From NCBI RefSeq assembly GCF_002368195.1, contig NZ_AP018178.1, forward strand, positions 729,738-793,737: a stretch of DNA of 64,000 bases. The letters run 5' to 3'. This DNA comes from Calothrix sp. NIES-2100. GTDB taxonomy: Bacteria > Cyanobacteriota > Cyanobacteriia > Cyanobacteriales > Nostocaceae. The notes below the pieces were generated by a model, which searched no databases, was not told where the DNA came from, and saw only the letters and a program-made list of their open reading frames with translations. Both the position numbers and the translations under genes were made by a program. Shown in pieces: positions 16,593 through 26,079 of this stretch; positions within the stretch are counted from its first letter, which is position 1; every line of letters begins with the position of its first letter.

Positions 16593-19310
16593 TTGGAGGG
16601 ATTCGATATTCTCGATCCAATGCTCAATTTCTATGCAGACAATCAGGAATTTATTGACAATCTACTCTCAGGCGGGTTGCCGACTATTTTACCTGCTATT
16701 GTCAGTTTCTTCTGGTGGCTGATTTGGCGACAGCGCCAACGGCGAATTCCCCCAGAAAATTTTGCTTTTGAGGTGATTAAACCTCAAAGCCCAGATTTGA
16801 TGCAGCGCATTTTGGGTGGGGATGAGAAAGACCCTTTGGCAGATGGCAATATATCCTATCAAAGGCGGGTGGAAAATCGCAGCATCCGCCAAGAATTACA
16901 GCAGTTGCTAGAACAACACCGTTGGGTGTTAATTGTTGGACGTAATGGACTGGGGAAAACTAGGGAAGCTGCGGAAGTAGCTAAGTATTTTAACCAAACA
17001 GGTTGGACGGTACTTTATCTCAAGCCGAATGAATGGCTAGATGCGCCTGCTCGATTGCCTAGGTTAATTGGAGGCGATCGCAAGTTACTATTTTTCTTAG
17101 ATGACCTCAATCAAAAAATGCACCGCAGTCTTGAGGAAATCTCTCCCGAAGCGGAAAAAAGTCTGGCGGAACGATTTACTGTTCCTTTACAACAACGTCT
17201 GCTAGATACTTTAACTAAATACGAGTCTTTTTGCGGTAAAGCCGAAATCCGCGTCATCGCTACAGCACGGAATGAAAAACAACCAGATTTTCCCGGAGAA
17301 GCTAACGCCTGGGATAAATTGCAATGGGACAAGTATCCCAAACTCTGGCAGCAATTTCAAGTGTATGAATTACCAGAACCGGAGGATCGGGCTATTGTTG
17401 AGGTGTTAGCTGCAACTGTCCCCAAAACTAAAATCCCCACCCAGCCCGAACAGTATGCGGAACTAGCAAGGCGCAATGATGCAACTTTTAGAAATGTTGT
17501 AGAAAATCTCCAACGTCTGCGCAATGACGGTTTACCTTTAAACGCCAACAATTACCGGGAGAGTTTGGGGAAGACTTGGGAAAATCGCTATCAAGAGTCA
17601 GTGCAGCGCTACCCTCATGCTCAGTATATTTACGATGCTGTGGATTTGCTACAGCAATTCGACTTCCCGCTAGAACGTTTCCTAGTCGAAGCAACAGCGC
17701 AAATGTTGGCAGGTGGGAATTGTTGGCAACGGCTGTGGTATTGTTACCAAATAAACACTGCTCTGAACTTTCTCATTCATGCTGAACGTATTCTTTCACC
17801 TAGGGATGGGCAAATAGAAGGTAAGGGTAAACATTTAGATGCTAAGCAATATCTATTGCCCTTCAGCAAATTAATATTAAAACTAGCAAAGCGACACCCC
17901 CAAGAAATGCAACGCCTACTACTAAATTTTGGTGTGCAGATGGCGCTAGCAAATTATTATCAGGAAGCGATTACCTGTTGGGATAAAACCATAGAAATTC
18001 AACCTAATTATTACCCGGCTTGGGGCAATCGGGGTATTGTACTGAGTAAATTAGGACGGTTTGCTGAGGCGATCGCATCTTATAACAAATTACTAGAAAT
18101 CAAAGCAGATGACTATTTAGCCTGGTATTACCGGGGTAATGTTCTCGATGAAGATGGACAGCATGAACAAGCGATCGCATCTTACGATCAAGCAGTGACT
18201 CTCAAACCAGATTTACATCAAGCTTGGAATAATCGGGGAATTGCCCTGCGGAATTTAGGACGACATGAAGAAGCTTTGTCATCTTACAATCAAGCTCTGG
18301 CAATTATCCCTAATTTACACCAAAGTTGGGTGAACCGGGGAAATGCCTTGCGCAACCTGGGGCGATTTGCAGAGGCGGTGGAGTCTTATAACAAAGCACT
18401 GGCTATTCAACCCCAGGATAGTTATAGCTGGTACAGTCGCGGTAATTGCCTGAAGAATTTGGGTAAATTAGAAGCAGCGATCGCATCTTATGACAAAGTA
18501 CTGGCGATGAAACCTGATGATGAAGCTTGGTATAATCGGGGTCATGCCCTTGGTGATTTGGGTAAGTATGAGGATGCGGTCAAATCTTACGACCAAGCAC
18601 TGGTAATTAATCCTGAAAAACACGAAGCTTGGTACAATCGCGGCAATACACTGTTGCATCTGGGAAAATATGAGGATGCAGTAAAATCCTACGAACAAGC
18701 ACTGGCAATTCAATCTCACAAAGACGAAGCTTGGAATAATCGGGGTAATGCCTTATTTAACTTGGGAAGGTATGAAGAAGCGATCGCATCCTACGACCAA
18801 GCTTTATTGATTCAACCAGACAAACCTAAAGCTTGGAAAAATCGCGGCAATGCCTTGTCTAATTTAGGTAAATATGAAGAGGCGGTAAAATCCTATGACC
18901 AGGCTTTAGTAATTCAACCAGACAAACACGAAGCCTGGTACAACCGGGGTAATGCTTTACGTAACTTAGGAAAATATTTAGAAGCGATCGCATCCTACGA
19001 CCAAGCTTTAGTAATTAAACCAGACAAACATGAAGCCTGGAATAACCGAGGATTAGCACTGACTTACCTACACAGATACCCAGATGCGATCGCATCCTAC
19101 GACCAAGCTTTAGCAATTAAACCAGACAAACACGAAGCCTGGTACAACAAAGCTTGCTGTTATGCCTTACTAGGAAATGCGGATTTAGCAATTGAAACCT
19201 TACAAAAAGTTATCAAACTTCATCATGAATGTCGCCAGATGGCAAAAACTGACTCTGATTTCGACAAAATTAGACACGACCAACGCTTTGTGGCTTTAAT
19301 CTTCCAGTGA
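16593..19310 (+). CDS. Membrane-anchored P-loop NTPase with twelve TPR repeats
   Basis: A 905-residue protein. One hydrophobic segment lies near residues 28-45 (LPTILPAIVSFFWWLIW), followed by basic RQRQRR, so the bulk is probably cytoplasmic. A P-loop NTPase domain follows: Walker A GRNGLGKT near residue 116 and a Walker B-like LLFFLDDLNQ near 168. The C-terminal half (about 460-870) is a run of twelve 34-residue TPR units with the signature AW.NRG.AL..LG.YE.A(I/V).SYDQAL.I.PD. The later units are almost identical, a sign of recent duplication. The TTG at 16593 overlaps a GGAGGG; the ATG at 16620 (MLNFYADN) is the likely alternative. STAND-like signalling is suggested by the architecture; the partner is unknown. 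Confidence 0.75.
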   Translation: MEGFDILDPMLNFYADNQEFIDNLLSGGLPTILPAIVSFFWWLIWRQRQRRIPPENFAFEVIKPQSPDLMQRILGGDEKDPLADGNISYQRRVENRSIRQELQQLLEQHRWVLIVGRNGLGKTREAAEVAKYFNQTGWTVLYLKPNEWLDAPARLPRLIGGDRKLLFFLDDLNQKMHRSLEEISPEAEKSLAERFTVPLQQRLLDTLTKYESFCGKAEIRVIATARNEKQPDFPGEANAWDKLQWDKYPKLWQQFQVYELPEPEDRAIVEVLAATVPKTKIPTQPEQYAELARRNDATFRNVVENLQRLRNDGLPLNANNYRESLGKTWENRYQESVQRYPHAQYIYDAVDLLQQFDFPLERFLVEATAQMLAGGNCWQRLWYCYQINTALNFLIHAERILSPRDGQIEGKGKHLDAKQYLLPFSKLILKLAKRHPQEMQRLLLNFGVQMALANYYQEAITCWDKTIEIQPNYYPAWGNRGIVLSKLGRFAEAIASYNKLLEIKADDYLAWYYRGNVLDEDGQHEQAIASYDQAVTLKPDLHQAWNNRGIALRNLGRHEEALSSYNQALAIIPNLHQSWVNRGNALRNLGRFAEAVESYNKALAIQPQDSYSWYSRGNCLKNLGKLEAAIASYDKVLAMKPDDEAWYNRGHALGDLGKYEDAVKSYDQALVINPEKHEAWYNRGNTLLHLGKYEDAVKSYEQALAIQSHKDEAWNNRGNALFNLGRYEEAIASYDQALLIQPDKPKAWKNRGNALSNLGKYEEAVKSYDQALVIQPDKHEAWYNRGNALRNLGKYLEAIASYDQALVIKPDKHEAWNNRGLALTYLHRYPDAIASYDQALAIKPDKHEAWYNKACCYALLGNADLAIETLQKVIKLHHECRQMAKTDSDFDKIRHDQRFVALIFQ

Positions 19311-19667
19311 TTTTGTCGTCACATCAACCGCTGTGACATCAATTGTGCCTTCGGGAGTAAAGCGGCGAAAATGGCTATTTTGGACTAACAATTGCTCACC
19401 ACAGTTAGGACATTGCAACTGGCTGTTATTTAACCCTGTAAACTCATATCGACATACAGGACACTGATCGACAACCAAGTTCCGTTGCAGCCACCAGCGA
19501 AACCCAAAAAAGGCAATCACAGGTGCTAATAGCAGCAATCCAAAAATAATCAGTAGTGAATTCACTAACCAACCCAAGCCTAAAGATGCTAGCAACCAAA
19601 AAACTGCTAACAACGTGAGCCAAGGGCGAAGACTTTCAAGCTGTGATGGAAAAGATTTAAGGCTCAT
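19296..19667 (-). CDS. Membrane protein with C-terminal zinc ribbon
   Basis: A protein of 123 residues from the preferred ATG at 19667 (MSLKSFPSQL). The longer frame to 19721 would take its first 18 residues from the heptamer array, so it is not preferred. Two hydrophobic segments (about WLTLLAVFWLLASLGLGWLV and LLIIFGLLLLAPVIAFFGF) are followed by a zinc ribbon with CPVC and CPNC pairs and a Thr/Val-rich tail. The 3' end overlaps the end of the convergent NTPase-TPR gene by 15 bp. Function unknown. Confidence 0.65.
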   Translation of the reverse strand: MSLKSFPSQLESLRPWLTLLAVFWLLASLGLGWLVNSLLIIFGLLLLAPVIAFFGFRWWLQRNLVVDQCPVCRYEFTGLNNSQLQCPNCGEQLLVQNSHFRRFTPEGTIDVTAVDVTTKSLED

Positions 19668-19712
19668 TTTTAAATTTCGTGTTTCTCTCTTTCTAGGATA
19701 GCGAGTTTGGTC

Positions 19713-19829
19713 ATTAGTCAATTGTCAGTTGTCAGTTGTCAGTTGTCAGTTGTCAGTTGTCAGTTGTCAGTTGTCAGTTGTGCTCCTTGTCCCCCAATGC
19801 CCAATGCCCAATGCCCCATGCCCCATGCC
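19713..19829. repeat. Perfect heptamer tandem, 8 x TTGTCAG, plus related repeats
   Basis: Bases 19722-19777 are eight exact copies of TTGTCAG, the most regular array in the window. It is followed by CCAATGC and CCCATGC units up to the end of the GT4 gene. Confidence 0.9.
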
Positions 19830-19831
19830 CT

Positions 19832-20968
19832 TCAAAGTAACTCTTGTAGCCGTTTTTGCAAAGCATCCATGCCAAAAAGAGCGATCGCTTGTTCTCTGAG
19901 CCAATACCCATCACAACGTTGGTCAATTCCTGTGAGTATTTCTATACAAGCTGCGGCCACTGCACCGGGATCGCGGTGGGGAACTCGCCACCCTAAATTC
20001 CCATCTTGCAAGGGGTCGGCGGAACCGTCATCGTCACCCGATAGTACGGGGATTCCGCAAGCCATTGCCTCTAAATACACAATACCAAATCCTTCTTGGG
20101 AAGGCATAATGTAGGCATCAGCAAGGCGGTAATGGGCGATTAATTCTTCTGTGGGGACAAAACCTGCAAAAATTACGCGATCGCTTACACCTAAATCTTG
20201 TGCGAGTTGGGCTAATCTTGGTTGGTCATCGCCGCGACCAATAACCAAGTATTTTACATCTGGGAAAACCTGAAGAATTTGCGGTAATGCCCGAATTGTG
20301 ACATCAACGCCTTTGTAAATATCTCCTGACCACAGCCGTGCTACAGTCATCAAAACTCTGGCATCAGTTAAGCCGTACTTGGCTATCAATTCCGGCTGTT
20401 TAGTTCCCGGTGTAAATTTATTACCATCAATGGCACAAGGCAGTATTTTTACTTGATTCTGATTGATAAAATTAGCCGCACAGCTGCGATCGCGACTATA
20501 GCGGCTAATTGTCCAGATCCCTGATGCCGATGTGAGTGCGTGACGTTCTCTATTGTTCAGCGGTTCCCAAACTTCTTTACCGTAAGTGAGGACAGTGTAA
20601 GGAATTCCTAAGGGTTGACAAAGAGTTTGTACCAGTCTTGCTAAGTTGATGTGACCGCAAAAAACCTGCTGAGGACGCTGTAGCAACAGACACTTCAGCA
20701 GCGCCAGTGTCATTTTCAATCTACCAATCTGGGGGGATTGGTTTTTAAAGCCATGAAATCTCAGTTTCTCTGATTCCCAGTCTTTTGCAGAATTCGGACG
20801 ATCTCGCAGTACAAATATTTCTGCTTGATAGCCGGGACTCAATTTTTGATAGGCACGAAAAATATCTTTAACATAGGACTGAATACCACCTTCATGTATA
20901 AAAACTTCTAAGAACACAAATACATGCTTGGCTTTGTCCTTGGCTTGAGTATTGAGATTCTCGCCCAC
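19832..20968 (-). CDS. Glycosyltransferase family 4 (GT-B fold)
   Basis: A 378-residue glycosyltransferase. The N-terminal domain has VFVFLEVFIHEGGIQSYV, which binds the acceptor side. The C-terminal nucleotide-sugar domain carries the GT4 blocks: ARLWSGDIYKGVDVTIRAL, YLVIGRGDDQPRLAQLAQDL, VIFAGFVPTEELIAHYRLAD and the E-x7-E motif in EGFGIVYLEAMACG. Such enzymes build cell-surface or exopolysaccharide glycans or glycolipids; the sugar cannot be told. The stop lies directly against the repeat array at 19829, and the gene stands alone. Confidence 0.88.
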   Translation of the reverse strand: MGENLNTQAKDKAKHVFVFLEVFIHEGGIQSYVKDIFRAYQKLSPGYQAEIFVLRDRPNSAKDWESEKLRFHGFKNQSPQIGRLKMTLALLKCLLLQRPQQVFCGHINLARLVQTLCQPLGIPYTVLTYGKEVWEPLNNRERHALTSASGIWTISRYSRDRSCAANFINQNQVKILPCAIDGNKFTPGTKQPELIAKYGLTDARVLMTVARLWSGDIYKGVDVTIRALPQILQVFPDVKYLVIGRGDDQPRLAQLAQDLGVSDRVIFAGFVPTEELIAHYRLADAYIMPSQEGFGIVYLEAMACGIPVLSGDDDGSADPLQDGNLGWRVPHRDPGAVAAACIEILTGIDQRCDGYWLREQAIALFGMDALQKRLQELL

Positions 20969-20995
20969 TTTAGTAATTAGCGTTGTTATGTAGTA

Positions 20996-21024
20996 TTCGT
21001 AGTCAGCACCAAAGTCCTGACTAC
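20996..21024. repeat. TTCGTAGTCAG hairpin, copy 1
   Basis: TTCGTAGTCAG (20996-21006) is followed after 10 bases by CTGACTAC (21017-21024), giving an 8-bp stem. Related copies occur at 37683-37734 and 44300-44356. Confidence 0.6.
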
Positions 21025-21042
21025 TATGGTTGACTACTATTT

Positions 21043-21384
21043 TTACTCGGAAGTGGTATTAATGGCGACAGTGAGATTAGGCGATCGTCTTAGCCAGAGA
21101 ATTGCTGCCAAATTAATCAACAAGCAGGTAATCGCTAAACATAACAAGATATAAGTCGGCAGCATCACTATGCCGACGACAAACCAGCTATATACATGCA
21201 TTACCATTACTAAAGCAAAAATACTGGCAATTCCAGCAGATTGCCACACTTGATGTGATGGGCGATGTAATGCTGTGAGGATCATTGTCAGTATTGTGGT
21301 TAGTAAGTTTGCTGGCACAAGAAATGCGCAAATACTCACGCAGTTGGAGCGGGAGAACTCAGCTAAGGTATGGAAATCGAGCAT
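21043..21384 (-). CDS. Small multi-span membrane protein, function unknown
   Basis: From the ATG at 21384 the protein has 113 residues, starting MLDFHTLAEFSRSN. A longer frame to 21477 adds 31 polar residues of doubtful value. Three hydrophobic segments are visible: CAFLVPANLLTTILTMILTA, IASIFALVMVMHVYSWFVVG and VMLPTYILLCLAITCLLINL. The tail is basic (LRRSP). No family is recognised. No clear ribosome binding site was seen. Confidence 0.55.
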   Translation of the reverse strand: MLDFHTLAEFSRSNCVSICAFLVPANLLTTILTMILTALHRPSHQVWQSAGIASIFALVMVMHVYSWFVVGIVMLPTYILLCLAITCLLINLAAILWLRRSPNLTVAINTTSE

Positions 21385-21533
21385 CAATTTGTGGGGATAA
21401 TGTTCACATATACTAACAAATTTAATATATTTATAAATAATTGAACTAACCTTAGCATCTGATTGCAGTGCCCGCATTAATTATGTTACATAATTTAAAT
21501 TAATCTCGGCAATTGTAAAATGTTAATCGTGAG

Positions 21534-21556
21534 TATGGTGGGCGTTACCCACCATA
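21534..21556. repeat. GGTGGG hairpin
   Basis: Perfect 9-bp arms TATGGTGGG (21534-21542) and CCCACCATA (21548-21556) with a 5-base loop lie 6 bp after the fasciclin gene stop. It could help end that transcript, though no T-tract follows. Confidence 0.5.
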
Positions 21557-21562
21557 GCTAAA

Positions 21563-21964
21563 TCAACCCATTAAAATCACCGTATCGATCACATGAATCA
21601 CACCATTATCTGCTTCGATATCTGCTGCTAAAACTGTGGCATTTTTCACTTCAAAACCGTTAGAGCAATCAATTTTAATTGGTGAACCTTCTACAGAATT
21701 AACCGTACCGAGTTTAGCTAAGTCTTCCTGGTAAAGCTTTCCAGGTACGACATGATATGTCAAAATTCGCGCTAGTTGGGGAATATTCTGCACCAGAGTT
21801 TGGATAGTTCCTGGTGGTAACTTGGCAAAAGCATCATCATTCGGTGCAAACACCGTGAACGGGCCAGGACTTTTTAATGTCTCTACTAAACCCGCAGCTT
21901 TCACAGCAGTTACTAAGGTTTTAAAAGCGTCAGCAGAAACAGCAATATCAACAATATCAGCCAT
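21563..21964 (-). CDS. Fasciclin (FAS1) domain protein
   Basis: A 133-residue single FAS1 domain. The H1 and H2 boxes are visible: PGPFTVFAPNDDAFAKLP and ILTYHVVPGKLY, followed by the C-terminal DIEADNGVIHVIDTVILMG. There is no signal peptide, as in many cyanobacterial single-domain fasciclins. The start is set at ATG 21964 (MADIVDIAV) because AAGGTGG lies 6-12 bases upstream; the ATG three codons earlier would overlap that site. FAS1 domains act in adhesion or ligand binding; the role here is unknown. Confidence 0.88.
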   Translation of the reverse strand: MADIVDIAVSADAFKTLVTAVKAAGLVETLKSPGPFTVFAPNDDAFAKLPPGTIQTLVQNIPQLARILTYHVVPGKLYQEDLAKLGTVNSVEGSPIKIDCSNGFEVKNATVLAADIEADNGVIHVIDTVILMG

Positions 21965-22074
21965 ATATTCCACCTTAATGTGTGTATGTTATCTTAAAGG
22001 ATAGTAAACTATTTTTAAGCTATATTAAACAAATTTAGCGGTAAATAGGGCTGTAAGGATATAGGGCGATCGCT

Positions 22075-22089
22075 CTATGATGATCATAG
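22075..22089. promoter_or_regulatory. Short palindrome upstream of the PanE-like gene
   Basis: CTATGAT-G-ATCATAG is a perfect 7+1+7 palindrome ending 21 bp before the next start codon, immediately after a HIP1 site. It may be an operator or lie in the 5' leader. This is a position-based guess. Confidence 0.3.
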
Positions 22090-22110
22090 AAAAATCTCTG
22101 TGTAAGCAAA

Positions 22111-23073
22111 ATGTCCGATCGTAGCTACGCCATTCTCGGAACTGGTGCATTAGGTGGCTTTTATGGTGCGAAACTGCAAAAAGCTGGTTTAGATGTCCAC
22201 TTTTTGCTGAAGAGTGATTATGAATATGTCAGTAAATCTGGTTTAGTTGTTGAATCCAAAGACGGTGATTTCACCCTACCCCAAGTCAACGCCTACAACG
22301 ATGTGACAAAAATGCCACAGTGCGATGTGGTAGTTGTGGCACTGAAGACGACACAAAATCATTTATTACCACAGATGTTGCCACCCGTTGTCAAAGACGA
22401 TGGGGTAGTGTTAATTCTCCAAAATGGACTAGCTGTAGAAGAAGAAGTTGCGGCGATAGTGAGCAATGTCAGTATTATGGGTGGATTGTGTTTTCTCTGT
22501 TCCAATAAAGTCGGCGCAGGACATATTCGCCACCTCGACTATGGACAAATTACCTTAGGGGAATATGCGCCTGGTTATGATGCTTGTGGGATTACAGAGA
22601 AGATGCGGCAAATAGCCGATGATTTTATTAATGCTGGTATTTCGATAGAATTAACAGAAGATTTATTATTAGGGCGATGGAAAAAATTGGTATGGAATAT
22701 CCCCTATAATGGTTTATCTGTGATTCTCAACGCCAGAACCGATGAATTAATGGCGTATGAACATACTCGTAAGTTAGCTGAACAATTGATGTATGAAGTT
22801 GCAGCTGGAGCGAAAACTTGCGATCGCATCATTTCTGATAGCTTCATTCAAATGATGCTGGATTATACCGTGAAGATGAAGCCTTATCGAACGAGCATGA
22901 AAATTGACCACGACGAACGCCGTTCTTTAGAAGTAGAAGCAATTTTTGGCAATCCATTACGCAAAGCCCAAGCCGCAGGTGTCAATTTACCCCAGATTAA
23001 TTGTATATACCAGCAGCTCAAGTTTCTCGATGAGAAAAGCAGAGTGGACAAGGGAGACAAGGGAGACAAATGA
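22111..23073 (+). CDS. Ketopantoate reductase-like (PanE/ApbA) dehydrogenase
   Basis: A 320-residue NADP-dependent reductase of the PanE/ApbA family. The Rossmann motif GTGALGGFYGAKLQKAG lies at residues 10-26. The C-terminal helical domain includes ELTEDLLLGRWKKLVWNIPYNGLSVI, where the Lys-Asn pair matches the family's catalytic positions. If it reduces ketopantoate to pantoate, it serves coenzyme A synthesis, but this clade is often only putative. The last residues (VDKGDKGDK) are encoded by a dispersed 9-mer repeat (GACAAGGGA) that runs to the stop codon, so the natural C-terminus was probably altered by the repeat. Confidence 0.82.
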   Translation: MSDRSYAILGTGALGGFYGAKLQKAGLDVHFLLKSDYEYVSKSGLVVESKDGDFTLPQVNAYNDVTKMPQCDVVVVALKTTQNHLLPQMLPPVVKDDGVVLILQNGLAVEEEVAAIVSNVSIMGGLCFLCSNKVGAGHIRHLDYGQITLGEYAPGYDACGITEKMRQIADDFINAGISIELTEDLLLGRWKKLVWNIPYNGLSVILNARTDELMAYEHTRKLAEQLMYEVAAGAKTCDRIISDSFIQMMLDYTVKMKPYRTSMKIDHDERRSLEVEAIFGNPLRKAQAAGVNLPQINCIYQQLKFLDEKSRVDKGDKGDK

Positions 23074-23549
23074 CAAAGCGCAAAGTCTGAGCTAAGGCTT
23101 CCTTAGATTAGAACTTTGTAAGAATGACAACTGACAAAAATGTGTATCGCTTCTCTGGGGTTTCCTCGCTTGAAGTCAGTGGGGGCGATCGCAGTTCTTG
23201 TGATTTTAAACTCCCCATCGAACTCACATATAATTACTTAATTTTTTTGGTTCCGTCACAAGTTCCTCACAATCTTGATCTAATCTCAAAGTAGGCGAGA
23301 CTGTGCTGAAAAAGATTTTTTGTGTGGAAATTACACGAATCGTTAAAAGTGTAATCAGTAAAGACTTGCAACCAACTTTAGGCGCTGAATGCGAAAATTT
23401 TCCATTCTTTTGATACTTGCGCTAAACACTTTGATAGGCAGGAATTTCATAATTGTGAGTTTTTCACGATTCGTAAATTTCTCTTGTTTTGGCATGGTTT
23501 TTCCTAATTTGACGAAGGTTGAAAACTCATAGTTATTACTGTTTTTAAT
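23074..23549. other. Intergenic region upstream of the RTX-like gene
   Basis: A 476-bp gap with no credible gene. It starts with repeat-derived DNA (GACAACTGACAA) and contains one HIP1 site. The last 300 bases are AT-rich and should hold the promoter of the downstream gene. Confidence 0.5.
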
Positions 23550-25334
23550 ATGGCTATAAACCTTTCCACACTCAGATTTACCAACAAGGCTGATATCATC
23601 CCTCCGTTAGGGACTAAAGCAGAAATTTTCAATACTGGCACTGCCAATACCCTTGGTGGTAACGACAGCATCACCGGCACTGGCGGCTCCTTCGGCATCT
23701 ACAATGACACTGGTAGCACCATCAATATCGGCGCTGGTAATGACACAATCACTGGCGAGGGCACTTCCACCGGCATCTTCAACTTAGGCACTATCCATAC
23801 TAGTGCTGGTAACGACAAAATCACTGGGTATGGCAACCAACAATTAGGCATCCTCAACTTTGAAAAGTCCAAAATTGATACAGGAGCAGGGGATGACTAT
23901 ATCTTCGGGGAGGGATCTGGTGGTGGCATCGAGAACACCACAGGCACAATTAATACTGGGAACGGTAACGACTCTATTAATGGGTTTGGAGGCTCCATTG
24001 GCATTTCTGGCGGTGGCACGATTAATACGGGGAATGGTAACGACTCTATTAATGGTTTTGGCTTGGATGATGATAGATCGATCGGCATCAACAACTTTGG
24101 AACGGCCAAAATCGATACTGGAGATGGTAATGACTCTATCATCGGCACTGGCAACCAAATAGGCATTTTCAACAGTATCTTCAACAATGAAAAGCCCAAA
24201 ATCGATACTGGAGATGGTAATGACTCCATCGTTGGGTCTTCTCGCGGATCTTTTGGCATTTACAACGATGGCATAATCAATACTAGCGCTGGCCGCGACA
24301 CAATCACTGGCAATTCCACTCAGGGCAACGGCATCTATAATGACGGCACCATCGATACTGGTGATGGTAGGGACATAATCACTGGCGCTGGCGGCATCGG
24401 CATCAACAATAGCGGCACCATCGATACCGGAGATGGCAAGGACTCCATCACTGGAACTTCAAACGGAACTGGAAATGGGAGCTACGGCATCTTCAACGGG
24501 ATCGGTGCTACCATCGATACCGGCTCTGGCAATGACACAATCACTGGTAATGGCGGGCTTATAGGAATCGAAAACCGCAGTGGCACTATTGATGGCGGAG
24601 CGGGCAATGATTTTATCTCCGGCACTGGAATCGCATTTGGCATCACCTGTGACTCCCAAGGGCTTTCCCAAGGCATCATCAGTGGCGGCGATGGTAATGA
24701 TACTATCTCTGGTACTGCCGTTGCTGGGGTACCTGGTTACGGTCTCGGTATCAATGGCACCATCAGTGGTGGAGATGGTAATGATTCCATCACTGGCAAC
24801 GCCCCCAATGGCCTCGGCATTTTCATCAACAACCGTGAATTCGGAATACCTGGTGGCACTATTGATGGCGGAGCGGGCAATGATTTGATCTCCGGTACTG
24901 GTCAAGTCGGCATCAATAATTCTTCGGGCACTATTGTTGGTGGAACGGGCAATGACACCATCATTGGCACGGGTACTCAAGTTGGCATCATCAACGACAG
25001 CACCATCGATACCGGCTGTGGTAACGACATGGTTGATGCTCTCACTGGTGGCTTTGCTGGCAATGGCACTACCAGACTTGGCGATGGTAAAGACATCATC
25101 AAAGGATTTGGGAGCGGATTTTTTGATGGCGGCAATGGTAAAGATATGCTGCTTTTTGGTGCTGGAAAATATACAGTCTCAAAAACCACAGATAACGAGG
25201 GTTTTTACACAATAAGTCTTGGCTCTACAGATATGCACGTGAAGAACTTCGAGTTTATTGGTAATGCCAATAATCCTGGTATGGCTTTTAGTTTCTCTAA
25301 TATCATTGGACACAATTTTCCAGTGCCTCTCTAG
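23550..25334 (+). CDS. Repetitive RTX-like beta-roll protein
   Basis: A 594-residue protein made almost wholly of about 20 units, each with one calcium-site-like GxGNDxIxG turn followed by a G(I/F)xN segment and GTI(D/N)TG. True RTX proteins stack nonapeptides back to back; here a spacer of roughly 12-25 residues follows each, giving a longer period. Glycine, Asn, Asp, Thr and Ile dominate. There is no N-terminal signal peptide, so secretion would be through a C-terminal type I signal. The non-repeat tail (about 540-594, from GKDMLLFGAGKYTVS) resembles the closing domain of such proteins. It may be a cell-surface or matrix protein. No protease or adhesin domain is visible. Confidence 0.75.
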   Translation: MAINLSTLRFTNKADIIPPLGTKAEIFNTGTANTLGGNDSITGTGGSFGIYNDTGSTINIGAGNDTITGEGTSTGIFNLGTIHTSAGNDKITGYGNQQLGILNFEKSKIDTGAGDDYIFGEGSGGGIENTTGTINTGNGNDSINGFGGSIGISGGGTINTGNGNDSINGFGLDDDRSIGINNFGTAKIDTGDGNDSIIGTGNQIGIFNSIFNNEKPKIDTGDGNDSIVGSSRGSFGIYNDGIINTSAGRDTITGNSTQGNGIYNDGTIDTGDGRDIITGAGGIGINNSGTIDTGDGKDSITGTSNGTGNGSYGIFNGIGATIDTGSGNDTITGNGGLIGIENRSGTIDGGAGNDFISGTGIAFGITCDSQGLSQGIISGGDGNDTISGTAVAGVPGYGLGINGTISGGDGNDSITGNAPNGLGIFINNREFGIPGGTIDGGAGNDLISGTGQVGINNSSGTIVGGTGNDTIIGTGTQVGIINDSTIDTGCGNDMVDALTGGFAGNGTTRLGDGKDIIKGFGSGFFDGGNGKDMLLFGAGKYTVSKTTDNEGFYTISLGSTDMHVKNFEFIGNANNPGMAFSFSNIIGHNFPVPL

Positions 25335-25491
25335 ACAGTACTATTAGAAAGCAGCTTGTTTTTAAATTCCTGTCATTAGACATCGCACAACCTGAGCGAA
25401 ACACTGGTAAATGCAGCAGGAGCGATCGCTCTTAGTACAAAAAAGTGCTATCGCTCTCCTGACTCAGGAAAAGTATATTTGGAGCTAGGGA

Positions 25492-25512
25492 GGGTTTAGC
25501 AGTGCTAAACCC
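25492..25512. repeat. GGGTTTAGCA hairpin
   Basis: Arms GGGTTTAGCA and TGCTAAACCC pair perfectly around one base and are followed by CCCTAC, the outer end of the GTAGGGGC-type elements. It is probably an end or a short relative of that family. Confidence 0.5.
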
Positions 25513-25661
25513 CCTACAATAGGTGTGTTTTTTCCATAATTCATATTTGGTATTGATTGTCAATGCATAAGTCCTAATTTTGAGTCCTAATTTTGTGGAG
25601 ATCTCCTCAAGCTGTAGCGACTGTTTTCAAAGTCAAGCGATGTCTACGAAAAGCCGCTACC

Positions 25662-25711
25662 CTTCTCCTGAAGGAGACGCTGCGCGAACGGGAACGACTT
25701 CGTCGAACGCA
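25662..25711. repeat. GAGACGCT..GCGAACG palindromic repeat, copy 1
   Basis: The segment runs CTTCTCCTGAAGGAGACGCT and then GCGCGAACG...CGACTTCGTCG. A copy in the opposite orientation, with the same order of motifs, occurs at 38509-38568. This is a dispersed palindromic repeat of the type common in Nostocales. Confidence 0.6.
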
Positions 25712-26079
25712 TCTACGCATCAAGTGACAATGCCCCATGCCCTATGCCCAATGTGACAAAAGTCACGAATAAATCCATGACTTTTGTCTGAATTATTTTT
25801 TTTAAAAAAGAGCTTTAATATAACTTGCATCTACCATTTGAAATTGAAGCTGTTACTAAGTAATAAGAGCAATAAATAAATAGTAACTGTCAATTTGCTA
25901 GGGCAAAGCTAAAGGTGCTATCTGCTTAATTCTCTACGCGATAAAAGCTGACCAAATCCCAACTACAGATAAGTCAACCAGCAATTACTTTTACCGTTCC
26001 TTATGCTCTTAGAAGCTACTTAATAGTGGCTTCTTTTTCTGCCATTTCTAACAATAAATTTCATGCAAGGATGGATTTT

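Larger units (their letters stand above)
25335..26079. other. Intergenic region with two hairpin repeats
   Basis: The 745-bp gap holds a short perfect hairpin (25492-25512) and a GAGACGCT-type palindromic repeat (25662-25711), both listed separately. The remainder has a HIP1 site at 25422 and AT-rich DNA. No gene was seen. Confidence 0.55.

Noticed and set aside
19722..19777. Heptamer arrays as possible CRISPR
   Set aside because: Units are 7 bp with no spacers, so they are tandem repeats, not a CRISPR array.
24459..24980. Long frames (173 codons and others) antisense to the RTX-like gene
   Set aside because: They are mirror frames of a repetitive, strongly biased gene and disappear outside it.
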